Shown: positions 56,033-64,000 of the stretch, piece after piece
How the letters are laid out: each line of letters starts with the position of its first letter
How positions within the stretch are numbered: the first letter of the stretch is position 1
Assembly (NCBI GenBank): GCA_022376925.1
Contig: JAIOJX010000004.1
Location: 175,551,501 to 175,615,500, forward strand
DNA: 64,000 nucleotides
Direction of reading: 5' to 3'
Source: Tragulus kanchil
Lineage: Eukaryota > Chordata > Mammalia > Artiodactyla > Tragulidae
Program-made: the position numbers and the translations under genes
The notes under the pieces: generated by a model
Database searches by the model: none
Seen by the model: the letters and a program-made list of their open reading frames with translations, nothing else
Told to the model about the DNA's origin: nothing

Positions 56033-56679
56033 GGGGCTAGGAAGGGACGGCTCGGCTGTGGGCTGAAACTCACCACCATCGGTCCACCCGCCTTCCTCCG
56101 CGGGCCAGCTGGCCCCCTCACCCCAGACCCCTTCCCTCTGCCCCTCTGGACGGACAGGTAGATGTATCTGTCCCCCACCCATCCAGGTCTGGCCTGAGAA
56201 GGGCCCAGGCCGCAGATAAGGACTGTCTCTGTGTTGGGGCCCGTGGGGGCAAGGACAGGGACGGCGGTTCCCACCCGATGGGGAGGCGACTCCTGGGCCT
56301 CCCCCTGGCGGGGAGGGGCGGGCTCCCGTTTGAGGAAGCTGGAGGAGGTAACGCATCTGAGCTGGGCCGGAGGGAAGGTGGCCGCTGGGCCTCCGCGGGG
56401 ACCCACGGTGGCTGGGGCTGGGGCAACAGACAGACAGCTGGCTTCTTGGCTCCCAGGGCAGGCTGGGAAGTTGTGGCTTCTGCTCCACAAGTGCCTGCTC
56501 CTCCCTCATCCCCGTAACCCCTTCCACCTCCTACCTAAACCTTCCTCCTCGGAGCTAAGTGGCTACACCAGCCCCGGTTGCCTAGGGCTCTCCCCTGTCA
56601 CTAGGGCCTTCTGGACAGACCGCCAGCGGGAAAGGAGCCGACGAGGCAGTCCCTCCCATCTCTTCTCCGGGACGGGCTG
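56033..56679. other. GC-rich single-copy sequence
   Basis: Nothing recognised. Duplication 17 starts at 56338. Confidence 0.3.
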
Positions 56680-57085
56680 TCGTTCAGTCGCTCGGTTGTG
56701 TCTGAGTCTTTGCGACCCCCGGACGGCAGCACGCCCGGCCTCCCCGTCCTTCACCGTCTCCCGGAGTGTGCTCCAACTCATGTCCGCAGAGCTGGCGATG
56801 CTCTCCAGCCACCTTATCCTCCGTCGCTCCCCTCTCCTGCCCGCCATCCTTCCCAGCATCAGGGTCTGTTCCAATGAGTCGACTCTTCGCATCAGGTAGC
56901 CAAAGTATTGGACCTGAAGGCCTTTCCATGAATAGTCAGGGTTGATTTCCCCTAGGATGGACTGGTTTGATCTCCTTGCTGTCCAGGGGCCTCTCGGGCG
57001 TCTTCTCCAGCACCACAGTTCAAAACCATCAGCTCTTCGGCACTCAGCCTTTCTCATGGTTCAACGCTCACATCTGTACGTTCTG
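56680..57085 (-). mobile_element. BovB LINE, RT C-terminal fragment
   Basis: On the minus strand an open frame reads the C-terminal part of the BovB (RTE clade) ORF2 protein, which carries reverse transcriptase. Readable pieces include FELWCWRR, PWTARRSNQSILGEI, QYFGYLMRR, ETLMLGRMAG and WRSTLRE-like strings. The conserved 'RRSNQSIL' and 'YFGHLMRR'-type motifs identify the family. Upstream catalytic domains (endonuclease and the RT palm) are absent, so it is a 5'-truncated dead copy of about 400 bp. CpG is high for a BovB fragment. Confidence 0.92.
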
Positions 57086-57296
57086 GAAAGGTGGGAGCTT
57101 TCCAGATCCTCACCTGGTGGCCCAGCCGCCTGGGGCTGCTCCCAATACAAACCGAAAGTCTGCGGTTACTGAGAGGGCGAGGCGGGCCTGGAGGAAGCAG
57201 AAGGGCGGCCAGGGAGGAGCCTGTTGGGGACGCAAGGGGAACCTTGGCTACCAGCAAGCTATCCCTGCCCGCCAGCTAAAGAGGAAGCAGGCCCCG

Positions 57297-57399
57297 ATGG
57301 AGAGCTGGCCTCGGCGGCGGGCCCAGCCGGGCCCCCTCCCGGCCCCCCGGCTGCTGGGCTTGATCCTGCTCCCCTGGACCCTGCCGCTGGCAGGCGCAG
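57297..57399 (+). CDS. Candidate first exon, assembly duplicate
   Basis: Same exon as 58435-58537, with identical coding sequence. In this copy the intron start reads gtaccc and the following ~40 bases are shortened, so 58435 is taken as the better version. It should not be annotated as a second gene. Confidence 0.35.
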
Positions 57400-57817
57400 G
57401 TACCCCTCCGGCGCTGCTCCTGCTCTCTGCCTGGCGCACATCACAGGTCCGCCTTTCCGGCCTCTCGGGGTGGCTGCTGGAGGAGGTAACGCATCTGAGC
57501 TGGGCCGGAGGGAAGGTGGCCGCTGGGCCTCCGCGGGGACCCACGGTGGCTGGGGCTGGGGCAACAGACAGACAGCTGGCTTCTTGGCTCCCAGGGCAGG
57601 CTGGGAAGTTGTGGCTTCTGCTCCACAAGTGCCTGCTCCTCCCTCATCCCCGTAACCCCTTCCACCTCCTACCTAAACCTTCCTCCTCGGAGCTAAGCGG
57701 CTACACCAGCCCCGGTTGCCTAGGGCTCTCCCCTGTCACTAGGGCCTTCTGGACAGACCGCCAGCGGGAAAGGAGCCGACGAGGCAGTCCCTCCCATCTC
57801 TTCTCCGGGACGGGCTG

Positions 57818-58223
57818 TCGTTCAGTCGCTCGGTTGTGTCTGAGTCTTTGCGACCCCCGGACGGCAGCACGCCCGGCCTCCCCGTCCTTCACCGTCTCCC
57901 GGAGTGTGCTCCAACTCATGTCCGCAGAGCTGGCGATGCTCTCCAGCCACCTTATCCTCCGTCGCTCCCCTCTCCTGCCCGCCATCCTTCCCAGCATCAG
58001 GGTCTGTTCCAATGAGTCGACTCTTCGCATCAGGTAGCCAAAGTATTGGACCTGAAGGCCTTTCCATGAATAGTCAGGGTTGATTTCCCCTAGGATGGAC
58101 TGGTTTGATCTCCTTGCTGTCCAGGGGCCTCTCGGGCGTCTTCTCCAGCACCACAGTTCAAAACCATCAGCTCTTCGGCACTCAGCCTTTCTCATGGTTC
58201 AACGCTCACATCTGTACGTTCTG
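57818..58223 (-). mobile_element. BovB LINE fragment, second copy
   Basis: Assembly duplicate of 56680-57085 with the same truncated reverse-transcriptase C-terminus. Confidence 0.92.
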
Positions 58224-58434
58224 GAAAGGTGGGAGCTTTCCAGATCCTCACCTGGTGGCCCAGCCGCCTGGGGCTGCTCCCAATACAAACCGAAAGTCTG
58301 CAGTTACTGAGAGGGCGAGGCGGGCCTGGAGGAAGCAGAAGGGCGGCCAGGGAGGAGCTTGTTGGGGACGCAAGGGGAACCTTGGCTACCAGCAAGCTAT
58401 CCCTGCCCGCCAGCTAAAGAGGAAGCAGGCCCCG

Positions 58435-58537
58435 ATGGAGAGCTGGCCTCGGCGGCGGGCCCAGCCGGGCCCCCTCCCGGCCCCCCGGCTGCTGGGCTTG
58501 ATCCTGCTCCCCTGGACCCTGCCGCTGGCAGGCGCAG
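58435..58537 (+). CDS. Candidate first coding exon with signal peptide
   Basis: An ATG at 58435 opens 34 codons plus one base, followed at 58538 by a good splice donor (GCAG|GTACGC), giving a phase-1 intron. The predicted N-terminus has a basic part (PRRRAQPGP), a hydrophobic core (LLGLILLPWTLPLAGA) and a small-residue end, as in secretory signal peptides. Phase-1 signal-peptide exons are common in secreted and membrane proteins. The surroundings are GC- and CpG-rich, consistent with a promoter, but a BovB fragment ends only ~210 bp upstream. The frame is open further upstream, so the start is not certain. I do not recognise the gene and see no second exon in the window. Confidence 0.42.
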
Positions 58538-58594
58538 GTACGCGCTCCCCCTCCCCGGCGCTGCTCGCTGCTCTCTGCCTGGCGCACATCACAG

Positions 58595-59315
58595 CCGCTT
58601 TCATCCGCCGCGCGGCTAATTCCCAGGACCTGTCTCGGGGGATTTGCTGGTTGCGTTTGAACATTGCAGGCTTCACAGGGGAAGCCTTCAGGGACCGGGA
58701 GATGTTTAGCTAATGCCTTGCTGAGGTGGCGTTTGAAGAGGCGGAGCCGCGCGCCCCTCTCGCGGCTGGAACAGACTCCCTCTCAGCTCCGCCTGACCCC
58801 CTGGCCCCTCGGCGAGGTGGGTGGGCATTGCTGAGGCCAAGGGGCATCCGGTGGCGCGCAGGATCTCTGGGGAGGGACCACTGACCCCCAAGGCATCTTA
58901 CGGTTGAATGGGCATCTTGAACCTGCCCACCGGTTTCCTGGCCTCAGTTGGGGAGTTGGGGAACGGGGAAAGGGAGCCGCCGTCGCGGAGTACCGTGCCT
59001 AGGGCACTGCACTGGCACTGTTGCCAGAGAGGGTGGCACCTCCCTCTTCCTGAAATGCAACCAGAGGCTACATCTTTCTTTCCAAGGGCTGATCACTCTG
59101 TCCCCTTCCTGCCCCAGAGGCTGGGTGGATGGATCCAAGCCAGGTCCCGGGGTGCCTGGCCTCGGGGCCGCCCAGACCACCAGGGAGGTCCCGGTGTCTA
59201 CTCTTACTCTCATGAATTAGCCTCCCTGAGCACAGAAGCCGGGGACACACCTGTTCTCAGGCTCCTTCAAGGCACCCTTGAGGTGCCATCCTCCCCTCCA
59301 ACCGCCCTGCTGGGC
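58595..59315. other. GC-rich single-copy sequence downstream of the candidate exon
   Basis: If the exon is real this is its first intron. 58600-58690 is CpG-bearing and repeat-free. No further exon can be supported. Confidence 0.3.
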
Positions 59316-59319
59316 ACTA

Positions 59320-59352
59320 TTTTGTTGTTCAGTCGCTCAGTCGCGTCTGATT
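59320..59352 (-). mobile_element. BovA/BovB end fragment
   Basis: 'ttgttgttcagtcgctcagt' is the inverted start of BovA-type elements, heavily truncated. The second copy is at 60404-60436. Confidence 0.7.
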
Positions 59353-59585
59353 GCAAACAAACAACGGTTTCCCGCCCTGCTCCTCCACACCACCCCCCAC
59401 CCGCCCCCGCAGCCATCCGGGATTGCAGCAAACATACTACACGGGAGACACTGCTCTTTCGAAAGAGGTGGAAACACCTTGTGGGCCCCCCTGGAGCAGC
59501 AGCCGGCACCCGAGGGCTCCCGGTTCTTCCCCTGCGGTGCCGGGCTCCGTCTCTCTGCTGTGCCAGGCCCCTCCCCTACCATCTT

Positions 59586-59896
59586 TTTTTTTTTTAAATT
59601 ATTTATTTATTTGAGGTGGGTGGGGTGGGGAGGGAGGGGAGCAGGCGGGCCACTTCTATTGGTCTTTCATTTGTCCATTTTCATCCATCTTTGTTCTTTG
59701 GCCCGGGTGGGCCTCCCATCGCGGTGGCCTCTGTTGTCGCAGAGTGCCGGCTCTGGGCGCCAGAGCTCCGGCTCGGTAATTGGACACATCGGTCCAGCCG
59801 CTCCACGGCACATGGGATCTTCCCAGGCCAGGGATCGAACCAGCGCCCCTTGCACTGCAAGGTGGTGTCCTTACCCACTGGACCACCAGGGAAACC
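59586..59896 (-). mobile_element. Extended CHR-like SINE, copy j
   Basis: T-run, G-rich tract, 'ccacttctattggtctttca', 'ctcggtaattggacacatc' and a tRNA head. An exact target-site duplication 'cccctaccatctt' is at 59573 and 59897, so it is young. The second copy is at 60670-60980. Confidence 0.95.
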
Positions 59897-61271
59897 CCCC
59901 TACCATCTTGTCTCTGAGTTTTGAGGGTTTGATGGAGAAGCTAGAAGCTTCTCTCATGTCCCCCAAACCTCCCTTGACCACACCCACCGCCTGGTGCCAC
60001 TAGCTCCGTCAACCACCAGTGCCAAGACCCAGGCGGCCCCTGCCGTGTCTGCGGGGCCTTGGGGAGCATCCTGCTGAAGCCGTGCCTAGGGCACTGCACT
60101 GGCACTGTTGCCAGAGAGGGTGGCACCTCCTCTTCCTGAAATGCAACCAGAGGCTACATCTTTCTTTCCAAGGGCTGATCACTCTGTCCCTTCCTGCCCC
60201 AGAGGCTGGGTGGATGGATCCAAGCCAGGTCCCGGGTGCCTGGCCTCGGGGCCGCCCAGACCACCAGGGAGGTCCCGGTGTCTACTCTTACTCTCATGAA
60301 TTAGCCTCCCTGAGCACAGAAGCCGGGGACACACCTGTTCTCAGGCTCCTTCAAGGCACCCTTGAGGTGCCATCCTCCCCTCCAACCGCCCTGCTGGGCA
60401 CTATTTTGTTGTTCAGTCGCTCAGTCGCGTCTGATTGCAAACAAACAACGGTTTCCCGCCCTGCTCCTCCACACCACCCCCCACCCGCCCCCGCAGCCAT
60501 CCGGGATTGCAGCAAACATACTACACGGGAGACACTGCTCTTTCGAAAGAGGTGGAAACACCTTGTGGGCCCCCCTGGAGCAGCAGCCGGCACCCGAGGG
60601 CTCCCGGTTCTTCCCCTGCGGTGCCGGGCTCCGTCTCTCTGCTGTGCCAGGCCCCTCCCCTACCATCTTTTTTTTTTTTAAATTATTTATTTATTTGAGG
60701 TGGGTGGGGTGGGGAGGGAGGGGAGCAGGCGGGCCACTTCTATTGGTCTTTCATTTGTCCATTTTCATCCATCTTTGTTCTTTGGCCCGGGTGGGCCTCC
60801 CATCGCGGTGGCCTCTGTTGTCGCAGAGTGCCGGCTCTGGGCGCCAGAGCTCCGGCTCGGTAATTGGACACATCGGTCCAGCCGCTCCACGGCACATGGG
60901 ATCTTCCCAGGCCAGGGATCGAACCAGCGCCCCTTGCACTGCAAGGTGGTGTCCTTACCCACTGGACCACCAGGGAAACCCCCCTACCATCTTGTCTCTG
61001 AGTTTTGAGGGTTTGATGGAGAAGCTAGAAGCTTCTCTCATGTCCCCCAAACCTCCCTTGACCACACCCACCGCCTGGTGCCACTAGCTCCGTCAACCAC
61101 CAGTGCCAAGACCCAGGCGGCGGCCCCTGCCGTGTCTGCGGGGGGCCTTGGGGAGCATCGCTGCTGAAGCCCCAGCTCAGTGCACTGTTTCCCTGGACCC
61201 GCCTGATGTAGGCCTGAGTGCGGGCTGGAGGGTTCGGAGTCTGGATCTAAGCTCTGCTTGGGTCTGGGCCC

Positions 61272-61635
61272 CTGGGCAGGTTCTTTATTTACTTTTTTAT
61301 TTGGCTGTGCCGTGTCTTTGTTGGGGTACACGCTATCTTTAGTTGTGGCATGTGCTAGCTCCCTGACCAGGGATTGACCCAATGAGGAGCCTTAGCCGTG
61401 GGTTGTTGCTTACTCTCTAAGTTATGTCTGACGCTTTGTGACCCCACGGACTGTGACCCGTCAGGCTCCTCTGTCCATGGGGTTTTCCAGGCAAGAATAC
61501 TGGAGTGGGTGGCCATTTCCTTCTCCAGGGGATCTTCCCAGACCAGAGATCAAACCCTCATCTCCTGCCTTACAGTCAGATGGTCTACCATCTAAGCCAC
61601 CTGAGAATACCCTTAGCCACTGGACCACGAGGGAA
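61272..61635 (-). mobile_element. Short CHR-type SINE split by a Bov-tA
   Basis: The parts are 61272-61401 and 61607-61635. 'tttatttggctgtgccgtgt' and 'ctccctgaccagggattgac' are the body, and 'ccactggaccacgagggaa' is the head. Bov-tA lies between, with 'ccttagcc' on both sides. Confidence 0.82.
61402..61606 (-). mobile_element. Bov-tA SINE nested in a CHR SINE
   Basis: Inverted: 'gtgaccccacggactgtgac', 'aagaatactggagtgggtgg' and 'ctaccatctaagccacctga'. Duplication 19 begins inside its head. Confidence 0.92.
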
Positions 61636-61639
61636 CAGC

Positions 61640-62085
61640 AATGCCTTCAGGTGGCACATCCTGAGTCCGAGTGGGCAGAGCAGGTGGCGAGAGCTCAGAG
61701 AATGCCAGCCCCTGCCCGCTGGCAGAGCCAACTGAAGTGCAAGATTCGGTTGACTGGCTCTGCGTCTTGGCGAGCCCCTGAGCTCCTTGGGGTCACTCCA
61801 ACCTTCCCAGGGGTCTCTAGCACACCCTGGGATGGCATCTCAGGGCTGCTCTTGCCCCCAGCCCTCCTCCCCCTGCTCTCCTCTGGTCTCTCGAGCCCTC
61901 TACAACTTCTCGTTTTCTCCAAGGCTCTAGCGGCCACCTGAGGTCTCAAAGGCACCTGCTCTGCTCAGAGGTGACTCATCTGAGTCTGAGGCTCAGTTTT
62001 CCTGGGAGAAGCTACTACACGCCTGCTCCAGCCTTGCTTCCCTGGGCCTCAAGTCACTTCCAAGGGCTTTAAAGCCAGACAGACC
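61640..62085. other. Single-copy GC-rich sequence
   Basis: No repeat or domain. It is copied at 62808-63253. Confidence 0.3.
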
Positions 62086-62087
62086 AT

Positions 62088-62290
62088 GTTCAAGCCCTGC
62101 CTTCTTCTATGGACTGCTGTGTGGCCTCAGGCAAGTTACTTAACCTTTCTGAGCCCCAGTGTCCTCAACAAACATCAGTCTCCGTTCTCCCCCTGGCCTT
62201 TCCAGAACTCCGGGGCTTATGTATTTCTCAACTGTTCATTAAAGAGGACCAGTTCTAGGCACTGGGAAGACTTGGTAGTGAACAAGCCCT
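62088..62290 (+). mobile_element. MIR relic plus another old repeat end
   Basis: 'tgctgtgtggcctcaggcaa', 'gttacttaacctttctgagc' and 'cccagtgtcctcaacaaaca' are MIR. 'gttctaggcactgggaagac' and 'agtgaacaagccctagccct' belong to a second old repeat. It is copied at 63256-63458. Confidence 0.65.
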
Positions 62291-62733
62291 AGCCCTCACT
62301 CACAGTTTGGCGGAAACGATGAGACGCCCCCGCAGAACACAGCCCAGGCCAGAGCGTCCCCTCCCCCATTAGCTCTGGACTCAGGTGTCACCGCCTCCTT
62401 TGTTGCCCAAAAGATGCTCGGAAGCCGGCTGCCTCCCTCCCCGCAGCTCCAGGCCTCTGTCAGGACTGGCCTCGGCGTTTCATCTTCATCTAATCCCGAT
62501 AAAGAGCTTTCAAGCTCGGCAGAGAAGACCTCTCTGCTGGAGGTGGGGCAGAGGCGTGCTGGAGGGCCGGCCGGGAGGAGGTGGAGCAGGTGGGTGGGCG
62601 GCAGGCCCGGCAGGAATAAAGGCAGGGCCGGGGGAGGGAAGGCGCGAGGTTCAGACTCACTGGAGAGGAGGGTCTCTGAGCAGAGCCGCGGGATCCGGTT
62701 CCCGCTGGGATGTGGTTCCAGGTGGAATTATAC
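62291..62733. other. GC-rich single-copy sequence
   Basis: It includes a 'ggcaggaataaaggcagggc' segment near 62608 that could serve as a TATA-like element, but no exon follows that I can support. It is copied at 63459-63900. Confidence 0.3.
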
Positions 62734-63900
62734 CACCCCGGCCCCTTTTACGCAATGCACTTAAGCCACCTGAGAATACCCTTAGCCACTGGACCACGAG
62801 GGAACAGCAATGCCTTCAGGTGGCACATCCTGAGTCCAGTGGGCAGAGCAGGTGGCGAGAGCTCAGAGAATGCCAGCCCCTGCCCGCTGGCAGAGCCAAC
62901 TGAAGTGCAAGATTCGGTTGACTGGCTCTGCGTCTTGGCGAGCCCCTGAGCTCCTTGGGGTCACTCCAACCTTCCCAGGGGTCTCTAGCACACCCTGGGA
63001 TGGCATCTCAGGGCTGCTCTTGCCCCCAGCCCTCCTCCCCCTGCTCTCCTCTGGTCTCTCGAGCCCTCTACAACTTCTCGTTTTCTCCAAGGCTCTAGCG
63101 GCCACCTGAGGTCTCAAAGGCACCTGCTCTGCTCAGAGGTGACTCATCTGAGTCTGAGGCTCAGTTTTCCTGGGAGAAGCTACTACACGCCTGCTCCAGC
63201 CTTGCTTCCCTGGGCCTCAAGTCACTTCCAAGGGCTTTAAAGCCAGACAGACCATGTTCAAGCCTTGCCTTCTTCTATGGACTGCTGTGTGGCCTCAGGC
63301 AAGTTACTTAACCTTTCTGAGCCCCAGTGTCCTCAACAAACATCAGTCTCCGTTCTCCCCCTGGCCTTTCCAGAACTCCGGGGCTTATGTATTTCTCAAC
63401 TGTTCATTAAAGAGGACCAGTTCTAGGCACTGGGAAGACTTGGTAGTGAACAAGCCCTAGCCCTCACTCACAGCTTGGCGGAAACGATGAGACGCCCCCG
63501 CAGAACACGGCCCAGGCCAGAGCGTCTCCTCCCCCATTAGCTCTGGACTCAGGTGTCACCGCCTCCTTTGTTGCCCAAAAGATGTTCGGAAGCCGGCTGC
63601 CTCCCTCCCCGCAGCTCCAGGCCTCTGTCAGGACTGGCCTCGGCGTTTCATCTTCATCTAATCCCGATAAAGAGCTTTCAAGCTCGGCAGAGAAGACCTC
63701 TCTGCTGGAGGTGGGGCAGAGGCGTGCTGGAGGGGCGGCCGGGAGGAGGTGGAGCAGGTGGGTGGGCGGCAGGCCCGGCAGGAATAAAGGCAGGGCCGGG
63801 GGAGGGAAGGCGCGAGGTTCAGACTCACTGGAGAGGAGGGTCTCTGAGCAGAGCCGCGGGATCCGGTTCCCGCTGGGAGGTGGTTCCAGGTGGATTATAC

Positions 63901-64000
63901 ACGCCTGTCAGGTAGGAGTTCAGATGCCGCTTCAAAAGGTCCCTTTGGCGGGGCTTTCTCCTTTAAAATTGTGAAAGAGAATACATACACAGAGAAGTCC
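63901..64000. other. Window end, nothing recognised
   Basis: Short single-copy tail after the last duplication. Confidence 0.3.

Larger units (their letters stand above)
56338..58594. repeat. Direct duplication 17 (56338-57446 / 57476-58594)
   Basis: The offset is 1138 bp. Near its end the first copy is missing about 12 bases relative to 58540-58570, and 29 bp of filler follow. The unit includes a BovB fragment and the candidate first exon. Confidence 0.95.
58993..61171. repeat. Direct duplication 18 (58993-60081 / 60080-61171)
   Basis: The offset is 1087 bp. The differences I noticed are indels. The second copy loses single C or G residues in its first ~160 bp, and the first copy loses bases in its last ~50 bp (60037-60072). 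This is the clearest case of errors at both contig ends. Confidence 0.96.
61593..63900. repeat. Direct duplication 19 (61593-62733 / 62762-63900)
   Basis: The offset is 1169 falling to 1167 bp. The filler is 28 bp (62734-62761). At least six substitutions separate the copies (for example the t/c in agtttgg/agcttgg, and gatgctcgg/gatgttcgg), consistent with two haplotypes. Confidence 0.95.

Noticed and set aside
56680..57085. A functional reverse-transcriptase gene
   Set aside because: Only the C-terminal piece of BovB ORF2 is present. The endonuclease and RT catalytic regions are missing.
1821..63900. A satellite array or a segmental-duplication hotspot
   Set aside because: Each unit is duplicated once (or chained once) and units are unrelated to each other. 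Satellites repeat one unit, and segmental duplications do not share one fixed size.

Overview
The window is nuclear DNA from a ruminant artiodactyl. The evidence is the repeat content: at least fourteen Bov-tA SINEs, several BovB (RTE-type) LINE tails including a readable reverse-transcriptase C-terminus, and many CHR-type tRNA-derived SINEs. Placentally old repeats (MIR, L2, L1, MLT1-type LTR, a Tigger DNA transposon) lie underneath. I cannot name the species. There is no bacterial operon, CRISPR array, rRNA or functional tRNA gene. Most long open frames are shadows of GC-rich or SINE sequence.

The dominant structure is nineteen direct, head-to-tail near-identical duplications of 1.06-1.19 kb, with junctions near 2930, 5053, 9024, 11856, 15511, 17643, 21916, 25670, 28829, 32499, 36414, 38440, 41518, 43329, 50230, 54142, 57475, 60080 and 62761. 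Four neighbouring pairs overlap, so some segments occur three times. About 21 kb of the 64 kb is second-copy sequence. Uniform size, regular spacing, small indels that mostly sit near junctions, and junk or collapsed sequence at several joins point to contigs laid end to end without trimming their ~1.1 kb overlaps. Removing one copy of each would leave about 43 kb.

Layout. 1-680: CpG-rich then repeat-free sequence. 0.7-10.1 kb: LINE, LTR and SINE layers with duplications 1-3. 10.1-19 kb: mostly single-copy, GC-rich DNA with a few SINEs and duplications 4-6. 19-26.7 kb: old L1, a Tigger fragment and SINEs. 26.7-30 kb: mostly non-repetitive. 30-35 kb: a plus-strand L1 and a minus-strand L1, each broken by younger SINEs. 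35.3-37.5 kb: a minus-strand endogenous retroviral LTR with a 50-bp repeat, duplicated by the assembly. 37.5-58 kb: GC-rich DNA with scattered SINEs, MIR/L2 relics and a strong CTCF-like site. 58.4 kb: the one good protein-coding candidate, a signal-peptide-like first exon followed by a splice donor. 58.6-64 kb: GC-rich intergenic or intronic DNA.

Biologically the most distinctive item is a group of ten independent copies of an extended CHR-like SINE. They share a diagnostic internal block, several have clear target-site duplications and long A-tails, and three keep a perfect NRF1-type motif. I found no undescribed multi-gene system.
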